From assembly GCA_013416795.1 (NCBI GenBank), contig RQSC01000014.1, positions 514,339-578,338 of the forward strand: a DNA stretch of 64,000 nt, read 5' to 3'. The stretch is from Prasinococcaceae sp. CCMP 1430. Taxonomy: Eukaryota; Prasinodermophyta; Palmophyllophyceae; Prasinococcales; Prasinococcaceae. The notes below the pieces were generated by a model. That model was not told the origin of the DNA. It saw nothing but the letters and a program-made list of their open reading frames with translations, and searched no databases. A program made the translations under genes and the position numbers. This document shows positions 21,787 to 32,120 of this stretch, one piece after another. Every line of letters starts with the position of its first letter. The stretch's first letter is position 1.

Positions 21787-24700
21787 CTACACTTTTGCCC
21801 CGGCGTGCTGCGCCTCGGCAATGTGCGCCGTGGTTGCTGCCGCCGAGAGTCGCGTGGCCACGCTGAGCAGCCTTGGCAGCAGAGCGGTGAGCTGCCTGCC
21901 ACGTTTGACGCCATTCTCATTTTCTGCTAGGACCACGGAGGCGGCAGCCTCCACGGCCGCAACTGCCTTCTCAAGCTCCTCTGTCGCGCCGAGCGATGTG
22001 GTGACGGTCGTCGTGCACATCCGCGCAGGGCCCGACGGAGGGGCCTTCGAAGCGCGTCCAGGCACGGGCGGCAGCTGATCTTGTGCCATCTTTGCACGCT
22101 TTTGGCGTTTCCCCTGGCGTTCCCTCGAACCCTCAGGGGCGAGAGCGGCTGCAAGCATCGCTGAGCCGCGCTTGGCCCCAGGCGCGCGCGCGACCACCCG
22201 CTTGGATGCCGCAGGTGCCTGGGCTTGCTGCGGCGTCGGCGCTTCCATGTCCTCATCTAAACGCGCAAGGGCCTCGGCCTTGGTGCCTTCTGCGGCGGGT
22301 CTGGAGCTCCGAGGTGCTAGATCCACGCTGCAGCACGCGCCTTCATTGGCTTCCCGTTGCGGCTCCTCGTTCTCGGCGTCCAGCGGCGCACCCAAGTCAG
22401 CCATTGCAGCGAGCGTCGGCTCCATGCACATGGACGAGGGGCCGACGCTCGAGGGGGCACACGCACTGGAGTCTCTTGTGGGGTTGTCGTTGGGAGCGCG
22501 TGCCGAGTCAAGAATAGAGCGAGGAACGGAGACAGCGACAGGAGCTTCCGCGGGAGCTGTTTCGTCGGGGTTCGCGCCCGCTGGCACCAATGCTACGGCC
22601 GCTGCCACCTCGGGCACTGCCGCTGCGGGCGCTGCCATGTCGGGCACCACCACCGCGGGGGTGGCAACCACAGGTGGCAACACCTGGGCAGCCACCTCAG
22701 CAGCGGTTTCGGGCGCCTTAGCGGCACCGCCCGCGTGCGCGACTGCCTGCGGCACTGCAGCGGAGCCCGAACCCGCCCCAGCCTGCGATGGCGTGCTATT
22801 CGGCACCTGCTGCGTTGCAAAGACGTCGCTACTCGAGATGATGGGGGCCTGTGCGCACGTATTCTTCTCTGCACTTGAGCCAATGCGGGGAGTGCCGTCC
22901 TCCTGGGCCGTGCCAGCGCCGGCAATTGGCCTCGTGGGAGCGATCGTCGCATTTCTGGCCGTTGGCTCGTGCCCATCCAGGTCCACCGCGGCGTCCCAAC
23001 GGCCGGCGGCTCTGTCGGCGCCGTCATCGCCGGCGCACGCGTCTGCATCAGCACGGGCGTCGATAACCCCCGCAACCGCCTCCTCTTCGTGCGCGCCGTC
23101 CTTGTGGCTCCCGTTCAGCTCTGGCAATGGAGTCGCGTCTGTCGCGTCGGTCCCAGGCTCGGTGCTGCCCATCGTGTCGGCATCAAGAAAACCAACTCGC
23201 TCGCCAGCGCCGCCGGTGAATGCCAAACGCCGGGGCTTCGAAGGCACCGGTGTTCGGTGAGGGTTGGCGTCGGCGCGCTCCGGCGCTGGCGCCATCCACG
23301 GCGACCTGGGGCCCCCATCTACCGTGGTGCGCCCGAGTCCCAAAGGGCGCGCCGGGCTCACAGGCGCCCCAATGCCGCCAACGAGAGAACGCAGCTCCTT
23401 GGACAAGCCTTGAGCCCGATCCAGCGCCAACTTGCAGAACGCACGCACGGGCTGGGGTGCAATCTCCTGTACGGCATGCGCCCGCAGCAGAGGCGCCACC
23501 TGGGCAACAAACTCGCACATCCCTTCCGACGTCTGCTGATGCAGTTGCGAGACGCTTTCGAACAACGCAATGACGGCCTGCTCGAGTGCGGCCACGATCT
23601 TGGCTTGCAGGTTGCACGAGAGGTTGATCCAATGTGTCAACCCACGCGCCACCTCACCAGCCACCAAGTTGAGCGAACGCTCGGTGCGGCAGTTGCGAAC
23701 CAGGTATTTGCTGGCGACGAGCAGAGAGGGCACGGCCATTGGCACGGACCTCGAATCGGCTGCAAGGAGCGGCGCCGCAGAAGCGTCGAGCAGCTCCGAT
23801 ACGACGCGAGCGATGTGAAAGCGCGAGCTGTGTGCGACATTGTGCTGTGGCGGGTTCGCGTCCACGCCTTTGCCATCCCTCCGGGAATGGCCTCGTGGGC
23901 CGCGCAGCGGGCTCTGGTTCAGCGGCGTCGTGGGGCCGTCGTCGAGATCGGGCGTGGTGGCCAGGCGCGCAACAGCATCGGCGAGCGCATTGAGGACGCC
24001 ATCCCCTCTCCATGCCAACGCCAGCGTCTCAATGTTTCCGTCGATGCCCTCGCAAGCGAGCGTAGCCTCGGCAGAGACACGCGAAAGCCGCTCACACAGC
24101 GCAGCACGCGCAGTGTGCAGCAACGGCGCAGGAATCACGCCAGTGGCGCGAACAGTGGCGACAGCCATCTCGAGCCAAGTTGCCATCAGACTCTCGCCTC
24201 TGTCGCCTGCCAAGGTCTCCGGCTTCTTTCTGTACACCGCGTGCTCAAACGGCCACGACAAGACGTCCACAAGGCCGGGGAAGAGCGTGGCGTGCGCCTC
24301 GTCATGACTGCCAAGGCGCGCAGCGGCGAGGTCGTCGGCCGTGCTCTCTAACTCGGCCCCAACGCGCTGGGCCAAGGCTATCCACGCCGGGATGCACACG
24401 CTGACATCCGCTGCTTCGGTGAGCCCGACACACAGCGCGCTCAGCTGGCGCTCGCGAAAGGTGCCTTCGCTGAAGCGTGCCCGTACCGAGGAGAACGCCT
24501 CAACGCACACGTCTTTGTGGTCGCTGTGACCCTGACGCACCCACCAGCGCGGACTCGGCGCCCGAACTTCGGCGCTCCAGAGGGCCATCAGTGTCTCCAG
24601 TATAGGCCGCGCCTCCTCGCAGTCGCCGTGCGTCGTGCGCGCCATTACATCTAGCGCACCGCGAGCGAGCGCTGGCTCGAGACCAAGTAGAAGCTCGCTC

Positions 24701-26450
24701 ACGAGGTAGGGCCCACCGGCTGCTGCACCCGAGCGCGTTGCTGTGGCCAGGAGAGCGTCAACGGCGGGCAGTGTCATGTCCGCGTGTGTGCCACCCGCGC
24801 CGATGAGAGCCTTGCCCACGCACTTGCAAAGGAGCTGCCAGCACTGCGCTGCGGCGACCTGAAGAGAATCAGCGTCCGCTCTGGGTGCGGCGAGGCAGTG
24901 CTGGAAGGCGGCATCCAGCACGCGAGCAAGCGTTTCCACGCGCTCCAGCATGTGTTGTTCCCAGTCTTGCTCGGCACCTTCGTGCAGCTCGCCTGGATGC
25001 TGCGTGCTGTCGTGGCGCGCTGGGCTCCGATCCATAGAGGCGACCGTGCCTTCACTGGTGGTGGGAAAACTATTTGGCTCCGTATTCGGCTCGGTATCGA
25101 AAAGGTACACGGCCGGCCCGACTGAAGCGGCGGGGTCACCGCCGCGCGTCCGACCACCATCGATATGTTTGAGCAACGCCAGCAAGCATGCCAAGCCGCG
25201 TGAGGCGCCAGCGAGAGCGTCGGCGGTGTAAGGGCGGGGCGGCGCTTTCCACACGCTGACTTTGAGGACCTTGTCCACGACGCAACCCCAGGCCACGCGC
25301 GCGTTGTCGCCGGGGGCGAGCAGCTCACGAGGCGCCACCGAGCGCACCAGCTCCTCCCACGTGCTCATCGCAGTCTGCGCAACGGCACCATCAGATTCAA
25401 TGCCATTGATTGCCCGCGGGAGCGGTTGCGCGCCCAGCTTGAGGTGCTTGAAATGCCGCACGCAGCCCGAGCGGGCGAGCGCTCGGACGAATTCGCGCCA
25501 TGCGCGCTGCCCCTCAACGCGCTCTGCTGCGCGCTTGCTCATGAGCACGCCGAGCATCGGCTTGAGCAGTGGATTGAGCAGATCTGGGTTTCGAAGAGTG
25601 GACGCGTCGAGCATGCTCACATACATGCGCCACAGGCGCATTGCACGTGCCACCTCGCCTTGCGCGACCAAGTTCTGCACAGTGGATATCAGCTGCTGCC
25701 GGCCTTCTGCCGACTTGACCTGCCGAATCACGCCATTGCTGCTACCTGTTCCGTTGCTTCCGGCCGACCCGCCACCAATGGTGACCTCGTCCCTGTGGGA
25801 AGTCAGGGCACCCACGCTGGCAGCCGCACAGACTGCAGCGGCGAAGGCATCGGCGAGCTGCGGCGGGGCGTCGCTGCCTGCGATGCGAACAGCCTGCTCG
25901 GCCCACGCCTCCGCTTGCCTTCCAACGGCGGCGGGAATGAGCGCGGCGAAGCACACTAGCGCCCGCGCAGCCTCACGGCTGGTCTGTGCGTGCGCCTCGG
26001 CGCCGAAGTCGCCTGCGTGGATCACCCACGACGCCGCGGCCCCTACCATGAGGTCGGCGGTCCTTTCGGGGAGCTCGGCGGCCGCGTCGCACAGGCACAC
26101 GCACGCGCCGCCCTCCAAGTGGAAGAGGTTCTGGGCCTGCAGGCCCGCGAGCGCGAGCGCGGCGGCGTGCGAGTTCTCACCCTTTTCCCCAGCGAGGCTC
26201 GCCGCCTCGGCGAGGGCGCCAATGGCGTCCGCGCATCGCTCTGCAGCACCGTGGCCGGCGAGCTCGTCCGGCGCCGCGCACAGCGCGCTGAGGCGCTTCG
26301 CGGCCTCCTCAGCGTCGGCGCCGCTCGCTGCGCGCGCGCGCACCGCGAGACGGCGAGGATGGGCACGGACGTGACGACGAGCAGCTCGACTCCGCGCACC
26401 GCAGCGCGGGCGCGGGCGCGCGCCGAGCGCAGCGCCAGACGAGGGTCGAT

Positions 26451-26485
<35 letters not shown>

Positions 26486-26712
26486 AGGCGTTGAGAGACA
26501 CTTGAGGCTCGGGCGTCCGGAGCGAGCGATGAGCTCGACGGGCGGATGGCCGCGCTCCGGAGCACAGGCGGCGGGGGTGGGGTGGGTGGGTGGGTGGGTG
26601 GGTGGGGGCGGCGCCGCGTCTCGCGTGCGCTGTGGGCCGCCTTCGCGCCTTTTCCCTCCGTCTCTGCGTTTTCGCGCGGGGCGCGCGGCGGGGTCGCCCT
26701 CGGGCACATCAT
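21787..26712 (-). CDS. Rif1-like HEAT-repeat protein (tentative)
   Basis: A frame of roughly 1,500 confident codons ends at 21787. The N-terminal half is helical repeat with patterns typical of Rif1 N-terminal HEAT repeats: LLNPLLKPMLGVL followed by QRAWREFVRAL, then MSTWEELVRSV and WGCVVDKVLKVSVW. The C-terminal half is disordered and holds RRLAF and ERVGF (near 23195), the latter matching the RVxF docking motif for protein phosphatase 1, which Rif1 recruits to control replication timing. The start is unresolved. Coding is clear below about 26327, where an acceptor (CGCGCAG) may begin an exon. In-frame ATGs at 26712/26709 keep the frame open but would translate a C32 tract and CCCA repeats. 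The 3' end lies 53 bases from the converging glycosyltransferase stop. Any large HEAT protein is an alternative. Confidence 0.5.
26451..26482. repeat. Poly(G)32 tract
   Basis: Thirty-two consecutive G residues in the 5' region of the Rif1-like gene (C on its sense strand). The length is likely polymorphic or mis-assembled, so the frame across it is not trustworthy. Confidence 0.95.
26573..26608 (+). repeat. GGGT tandem repeat, strong G-quadruplex motif
   Basis: Seven or more G3-5 runs are separated by single T bases, the arrangement known to form very stable parallel G-quadruplexes. It lies just upstream of the secure coding part of the Rif1-like gene, with the G-rich strand being the template strand of that gene. 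Confidence 0.85.
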
Positions 26713-27157
26713 CCCAACCAGCGCATGAAAGATCACCCCAAAGCGGGGCGGGGGTGGGACGCGCGAGTGCGGGGATCCGAGGCTGTTAGGGTCGGATCAA
26801 TAAAGGGTTTCTGAATCGAGGGTCCACGCTGGGCAGCTGCCGTTTAGGGCTGCGTTCCCCGTTCCCCTCTGGGCACCGCGCGGCGTGCCGCCGCCGTTCT
26901 CGGCGACGCGCGGGCGGGCGAGGGCGAGGGCGCGCCGGGGCTGGAGGGGGAGGGGGAGGGGGGGGGCGCTCAGAGCACGCCGTGTGGCACACGAACCACA
27001 CAATTGCAATGCGCATTGCCGCATTGGAACGGTTTGGATGCAATTTGACGTGGGGCGTTCTTTGACCGGGCCCTTGCGGCGTGATGCGTGGGTGGATAGC
27101 CGTCGATTGATGATTTACAAGTAGAATTACAGTCACTTTTTGCGGAACATTTTGATT
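26713..27157. other. Intergenic region between two minus-strand genes, with a 14-bp palindrome
   Basis: This lies between the Rif1-like 5' end and the CCDC103 stop. It includes an AT-richer stretch (26985-27157) with the perfect palindrome GCAATGCGCATTGC at 27006-27019. Just downstream of the CCDC103 stop the minus strand reads TGTAATTC and TTGTAAATC, resembling the TGTAA polyadenylation signal known from green algae. AATAAA occurs near 26800 on the plus strand, but no plus-strand gene ends there. Confidence 0.55.
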
Positions 27158-27835
27158 TCAACTCAGATGTTTGTTTTTGGCGTCGGGGTCGGTCACCGGT
27201 AGGCGCGCGCGACGGCGGCGGCGGCGGCGGCGTGCGCGGCGGGTCGCGCGCCCGAGCGCCGCGGCGGCGAGCATGAATCTTCCGCCGCGCGCGGCGCCCG
27301 CCAGGGCGCGAAGTGCCGCGCCGCGGTCCGCGGCGGCAAGCGCGGCATCGGCGATCTCGCCGAGCAGCACCGAGCTCATCTCCACCTTGAAGAGGGACGC
27401 CCAGGCGTCCTCGTCGGGAACAGAGGCCGCGAAGGCGATCCTCGCGTCAGCGTCGCCCTTGCGCGCGCGCCAACCGCGCTCGAACTCGTCCTTGGTTGCC
27501 GGGGCGCCCTCCTCCACCTGGCCCAGCGCCTCCTGCGCCTTGATCGCTATCGCGCCGGCGACCGCGGCGGTGGCGTCCTCGCCCTTGTCCACGCCGAAGG
27601 TCCAGGCCGGGGCGTTCTCCTCCGCCTTGACCTTGCCTGAGAATCCCCTCAGCGCATCCACCTCCTTGGTGTCCATCGGCGTCAGGTGCGCCGTGGCGAC
27701 CATGTTCTTGAAGCTGTCATAGTCGGCGAGCTGGCCCACCGCGCGCTTCTTCGCGTCGTCCTGCTGCGCGCGCAGCTTGTCCTCCGCGAGGAGGTTGGCG
27801 AGGCCCGAGCGCTCGAACGGCTTCACGTCTCCCAT
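27158..27835 (-). CDS. CCDC103: CCDC103-like dynein-arm attachment factor
   Basis: A 225-residue protein from ATG 27835. The N-terminal third carries an acidic/basic helix and YDSFKNMVATAHLTPMDTKE, matching the Dynein_attach_N segment of CCDC103 (EFRDIVLASHLKPLE-like). Residues about 110-195 match the RPAP3 C-terminal fold seen in the same protein: DEFERGWRARKG, then FKVEMSSVLLGEIADAAL. CCDC103 stabilises outer dynein arms on axonemal microtubules, so its presence implies motile flagella. The Arg-rich tail after about 200 is unusual. It is intronless in this reading and diverges from the Arg/Ser-repeat gene. Confidence 0.8.
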   Translation of the reverse strand: MGDVKPFERSGLANLLAEDKLRAQQDDAKKRAVGQLADYDSFKNMVATAHLTPMDTKEVDALRGFSGKVKAEENAPAWTFGVDKGEDATAAVAGAIAIKAQEALGQVEEGAPATKDEFERGWRARKGDADARIAFAASVPDEDAWASLFKVEMSSVLLGEIADAALAAADRGAALRALAGAARGGRFMLAAAALGRATRRARRRRRRRRARLPVTDPDAKNKHLS

Positions 27836-28236
27836 ACCCCCTCCGCCCGCCCCCGTTCCCCGGCGCCGAGCGCCCGCGCGCGCGCCCGGGCGCGCGCGGT
27901 GTGCCGTCGCCCGCGCGCGCCCTCGCGCGGATAAAATGCGGCGCTCCCGCCACGCGGCCGCGCCGCGCCCTCGCGCGACGCGAATGCTCCCCATCAATCC
28001 CCATCTGGAATCCCTTCATCTATTTGGAATATTGAAGGAATCCAATGGAATCCATGTGTCGCCGCGCGTGACGGAGGGGGCGCTCGCCGTGGGCAATTGG
28101 GTGGCCGCGCGGGGTTCCGGAGATGGATTCGCTTGGATTCCTGAATTGAGCGCGGGTGAGCGCCGTGGAATCGGTTTGAAGGGCGGAGCGGAACCGCCCG
28201 GTTTCGCCCCGGGTTCCGCGCGCGCTGCGGCGGCAG
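27836..28236. promoter_or_regulatory. Divergent region with GGAATCC-type repeats
   Basis: This lies upstream of CCDC103 and of the Arg/Ser-repeat gene. The segment 27990-28175 is much less GC-rich than its surroundings and holds several GGAATC/GATTCC words, including an imperfect inverted repeat: AGGAATCCAATGGAATCC near 28035 against GGATTCGCTTGGATTCCT near 28125. The first exon of the plus-strand gene should lie here, but I could not fix it. Confidence 0.5.
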
Positions 28237-30831
28237 CTGCGCGAGCAGATCCGCGTCGACGTCGGGGACAGGGGGAGGGGCTACGAGAGCGGCGAGGGGT
28301 TCGGCGATGGTTACGGCGATGAGCTCCTGAGACGGTATGGATATGGCACGGGGCGGGGGCGCGACTCTCGCCCGTCGTCGCGACCGCCGTCGCGCGCGCA
28401 GTCGTTGCGCGGCTCGCCGGCGCGCGACGCGGGGAGCCGGCAGCTGCGCTCGCACTCGCAGCGCAGCTCTCCGGTGCGCAGCAACTACGGCCGCGACTAC
28501 GAGGCGTACGAGCGTTCCTCCGCCCGCGAGAGGCCACGGAGCGGCAGCAGTACGTCGCTCTATGGCAGGGGAGGCACCGCATCCGCTTCGACTTCGCTGC
28601 GGGGGTCGCCTGCTGGCTCGCTGTCCGGGCGGCCTTCCCGGGCCGCTGCGCTGCGGTCGCCTGGACGGCGGCGAAACTCGCCCCCTCCACCGCCGCGACG
28701 ATTCAACGCGAGCCGCGAGCTGTTCGCTGAGAGCGGCGTGGGGCGAGCTGGTAGAAGCGCCCGTGGTCCCACACCCAGCTCCAGTCGGCCGGCGTCTTCT
28801 CGACAAGGTCGCTCGAAACTTCCGGGGTATATGCAGCCGCGCGGACAAAGCCGCTCAGTGAGCCGAGCGGGGACAAGGGCGACGAGTCGCGCCGGCAGCC
28901 AGGCGGCCAGCCGCGCCAATAGCAGGCCCACCAGTCGACCGACGAGCCGCGCTGGGAGCAGAGCGCCGAGCCGCTCCACGAGCCGCGTTGGGAGTCGTTC
29001 AAATAGCCGCGCGCACAGCCCCGAGCCGGCATTCCGCTCGCTGTACGACACGCCCGCCCACCGCAACCGCTCGATAAGCCCCTCGCACCGAGGGGACAGG
29101 CGCCGGGGCTACAGCGCCAGCCGCGAGCGCCCACCACTGCGAGAGAGCAGCAGCTTCACACTCGGGACGCTACGTGACGTGCGCGCGACGCTCGAGGCAG
29201 GCAGGTCCACGCGGGCCAAGGGATCGGCGCGCAGGCCCAGCGCAAGCGCACGCGGCCTCAGCGGCGGTGCAGCTTCGCACCCGAAGAAGCGCGGCCAGAG
29301 CGCGCGTGGCCCAGTGCCGAGCTACATGCGGCCCCTCGAGAGGGGTGCCCCCTCGCGTCGGAGCAGTCGAGCTCTGGCCTCAGAGCGCTCGGCGCCGTTG
29401 TTGCCCAGCTGGAGTGCTGCCCATACCAGGAGGAGCAGGAGTGTGCTCGACCGAACGCCCTCTCCACCGCGGAGGCCCCCGCTCTCCGAGCGCGGGCGCC
29501 AAACAGCGAGCATTTACGCCCAACCTGTCCTCGCTTCTCGCAGAGGGAAAGCGGCGAGCTCGTCGCGCACGCGGGCTGCCGCAGCGCCGGAGCTCAGACC
29601 TCGGGCTGCATCCGCAAGGGGGGGACCGAGGCGCAGCTTCGACGAGCGCGAGGAAGGGCGCGTGGGCAGGCGCCGCGCGAGCGAGCATGAGTCGCAACTG
29701 GGCTCGTTCGTTGACTCGCTGTTGAGCGGTGGAGGTGCGCACCCCTACGCTGGCGACGACTTTGGCCAGACGCGCGGCCGCGAGGGTGATCGCGGGCGCT
29801 CCACCGGGCGAGCGAGCGTGCGCCTGCCAAGCAATTCCGCTCGGGCGCCGCTGTCATTTGGAGGTGCTGCATTCGCCGGTGCAAGGGCGCCTGTGTCTGC
29901 TGCGGCCATTGCAGCGGCAGCACAATCGTCACGAGCACGCAGGTATGACGCCGGGTACAGCAACGGGTATCCTGCGGCCCCGCAAACTTTCGAGCATGTC
30001 TCCGGCGAGCCGCAACCGCCGACGTACTTCGACCACTCGACGTACGGTGCCCCCTCTTCATCACCATCCTCGCACCGCGGTGTGGTTCCGCCCTCGGCGT
30101 ATGAGCGGCACGGGCATCAGCCAAACTATCATACCCCGCCGTACCAACCGCCTGCGAGTGGTGGGAGCTACAGCGCGAGGAGTGACTCGTACGCCATGCC
30201 CCACGACGTCACGCGCAGCGCAATTCATCGTGGCCGTGCATGGTATGCACCGCCTCCAGGCTACGCGTCGGCGCCAGCATCGCCTACCTACAATCCATCC
30301 TCACATGGGTACCATCATGCGCCGTCTCCTGCGCGTTCTGTTGGCTCGACTCATTCCGCGGGCCACGTGGACGTTCTGAGCTCAGCTAGGGAACACGCGG
30401 CGGCGTACGCACGCGCGTCGGTATACGCTCCCAGACATTCGCCATCCAAGGTTGCTGCTGTGCAGCCACCGCCACCACAGGGTACGTATCGGACAGGGGT
30501 TGTCTCAGCGGCTCCACTGGCGAGCATGCCCAGCTACTATGGATCGCATGGTGCACCGACCAGCTCGCCCGTGGTCCAGCCACCGTCTTCGCTGTATGCA
30601 GTGCACAGTGCGCCGGACGTGGGCATGACCCCTGGGCCCTCGGCAGCTCAGCGATACCTGGAGCAGTACCGCGCGATGTATGGCAGTGGTGCTGGCGCGA
30701 CCCTACATGCGACTGCAGCAGCATCTCCACCCCCTCCTCCGCAAGGGTATACTGCTAGCGCGGGCAAAGGTGCCGTTGCACAGCAGCGATACAGCAGCAC
30801 TGCCGCTGGGGCGGCCTTAATCTTCACATAG
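28237..30831 (+). CDS. Arg/Ser-repeat, low-complexity protein of unknown function (5' end unresolved)
   Basis: At least 864 codons are open to the stop at 30831. The frame opens after a stop near 28175 with no ATG, and an acceptor-like CAG precedes 28237, so a 5' exon is probably missing from this call. Residues encoded by about 28850-29030 form a degenerate SRAGSR/SRPTSR repeat of more than ten units. The remainder is rich in Ser, Arg, Pro and Tyr, with many PP and YG pairs, and lacks any folded domain. The repeat recalls Arg/Ser stretches of microtubule-tip or RNA-binding proteins, but no function can be assigned. It converges on AAGAB with 57 bases between stops. Confidence 0.6.
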   Translation: MREQIRVDVGDRGRGYESGEGFGDGYGDELLRRYGYGTGRGRDSRPSSRPPSRAQSLRGSPARDAGSRQLRSHSQRSSPVRSNYGRDYEAYERSSARERPRSGSSTSLYGRGGTASASTSLRGSPAGSLSGRPSRAAALRSPGRRRNSPPPPPRRFNASRELFAESGVGRAGRSARGPTPSSSRPASSRQGRSKLPGYMQPRGQSRSVSRAGTRATSRAGSQAASRANSRPTSRPTSRAGSRAPSRSTSRVGSRSNSRAHSPEPAFRSLYDTPAHRNRSISPSHRGDRRRGYSASRERPPLRESSSFTLGTLRDVRATLEAGRSTRAKGSARRPSASARGLSGGAASHPKKRGQSARGPVPSYMRPLERGAPSRRSSRALASERSAPLLPSWSAAHTRRSRSVLDRTPSPPRRPPLSERGRQTASIYAQPVLASRRGKAASSSRTRAAAAPELRPRAASARGGPRRSFDEREEGRVGRRRASEHESQLGSFVDSLLSGGGAHPYAGDDFGQTRGREGDRGRSTGRASVRLPSNSARAPLSFGGAAFAGARAPVSAAAIAAAAQSSRARRYDAGYSNGYPAAPQTFEHVSGEPQPPTYFDHSTYGAPSSSPSSHRGVVPPSAYERHGHQPNYHTPPYQPPASGGSYSARSDSYAMPHDVTRSAIHRGRAWYAPPPGYASAPASPTYNPSSHGYHHAPSPARSVGSTHSAGHVDVLSSAREHAAAYARASVYAPRHSPSKVAAVQPPPPQGTYRTGVVSAAPLASMPSYYGSHGAPTSSPVVQPPSSLYAVHSAPDVGMTPGPSAAQRYLEQYRAMYGSGAGATLHATAAASPPPPPQGYTASAGKGAVAQQRYSSTAAGAALIFT

Positions 30832-30888
30832 CTAGAACCCCACTGCGAATCTGCGATCGATAATAAGCAAACGTGTTGGACTCGCTAT

Positions 30889-31893
30889 TTACGCCCCAGC
30901 AGCGGCGTCCGCGGCCTCGCCGTCGCTTTCGCTGTCGCTGTCGACGAGGCCGAAGGCTGCGGCCATCTGCATGGCGAGCCGCGCGGCAACGTCCCTCCTT
31001 TCGCCGTCGCCCAGGGTGGCAGCGTTGTCGCGCGCCGCCGCCAGTTGGCCCATTAGCTGCTCGAATCTCTCCACGCCGTCCTCGTCCGCACCGCCAATGA
31101 CACCCTCGCCGCGAGGCCCTTCGCCCTCGAGCAGGGCCCCCTCCAGCGCGGCCATCGCCTGCCGTGTGCGTTCCGCAGGCTCGATGTCAGCGCCCTGGTC
31201 CCGCGCACCCGTTGTCACTGAGGCACCCGAGGCGATGTCTGTACCACCGCCTGGTCGGCGCTGCGCATCAACAGGGGCGCCCTTGGGCTTGCGGATCATC
31301 GTGCTCCACGCAGTCACGGCAAGCGCGTCCCGCACGCGCCGCAATCCCTCTCCACACGCCTCCCACAGCGCCGCGTCCCTGCTCGGGTCGTCCGACACGA
31401 ACACGTGCTCGAAGCCGTTCTCGTAGCACCACTCGGCGAGAGGAGCGTCCGTCTCTTGCCCCTCAAGCGCACCGACGCCCACCACGAGCTGCGTGTCAGC
31501 GGCCTGCGTGGCTGCGGCCCCGTGAGCAGCGCGTATGTACGGTCCGATCGTCGCAGAGAGCGCAGCCGTCCCGCTGCCGGCGCCTCCCGCCGCATCGTAG
31601 AGAAGGACGAGCGCCTCAGCGGCCTCGTGCGCGCGGCGCGCTTCATCTCCGAGAACCCCAGCCTCGCCTGAGCTATCGATGACGACTGTGTGCACGTCAA
31701 CGGCTGCAGTGTAATACTTGGTGTCGACCACCACCGCGGCGGCGACGTGCCGTTCATCGGACGTTGGGGCCTTGTCAGAGGCTGCTGCGGGCAGCGCGAC
31801 GTCGGCGTCGAACGCCGCCCGCAGCACGGCGGCTGCCCGCGCGCCGCTGGCGTCGGCGAAGACGCCACATACTGCGGCCGCCGCCGCGGGCAT
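30889..31893 (-). CDS. AAGAB: Alpha- and gamma-adaptin-binding protein p34 (AAGAB)
   Basis: A 334-residue cytosolic protein from ATG 31893. AAGAB is an assembly chaperone for AP-1 and AP-2 adaptor complexes. The N-terminal half is a G-protein-like fold with VVGVGALEGQE, APLAEWCYENGFEHVFV and GLRRVRDALAVTAWSTM, the family's signature region. The C terminus carries ERFEQLMGQLAAARDNAATL and RLAMQMAAAFGL followed by an acidic DSDSESDGE, as in animal p34. It is intronless. Its divergent partner is the MOSC gene, with 227 bases between start codons. Confidence 0.87.
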   Translation of the reverse strand: MPAAAAAVCGVFADASGARAAAVLRAAFDADVALPAAASDKAPTSDERHVAAAVVVDTKYYTAAVDVHTVVIDSSGEAGVLGDEARRAHEAAEALVLLYDAAGGAGSGTAALSATIGPYIRAAHGAAATQAADTQLVVGVGALEGQETDAPLAEWCYENGFEHVFVSDDPSRDAALWEACGEGLRRVRDALAVTAWSTMIRKPKGAPVDAQRRPGGGTDIASGASVTTGARDQGADIEPAERTRQAMAALEGALLEGEGPRGEGVIGGADEDGVERFEQLMGQLAAARDNAATLGDGERRDVAARLAMQMAAAFGLVDSDSESDGEAADAAAGA

Positions 31894-32120
31894 GCTGAAA
31901 GAGCGCGATGCGCGCGGCGGTTGCGCGTCACGCTGTGGCGCGGGACGGGACGGCGCCCGGCGCGCGCAGTGGCGCACGGCGCACCGGCTCGCCTGATCGC
32001 CCAGATTTTTGGGCGCAGGAACTGGAGACCGCCAGGGTGTCGCCGACTGCAGGCCCGGGCCGGCGCCACAGTGCGCCGCGCCGCGCGGCGCCCGCGGCCG
32101 GGGGCAGCCCGCCCGCAGCC

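Noticed and set aside
26795-26805. AATAAA on the plus strand near 26800 as a polyadenylation signal
   Set aside because: No plus-strand gene ends there; both neighbouring genes are on the minus strand.
27970-28150. Plus-strand frame starting MLPINPHLESLHLF as first exon of the Arg/Ser-repeat gene
   Set aside because: The nearby GTGAGC donor is in a phase that does not match any acceptor leading into the downstream frame.
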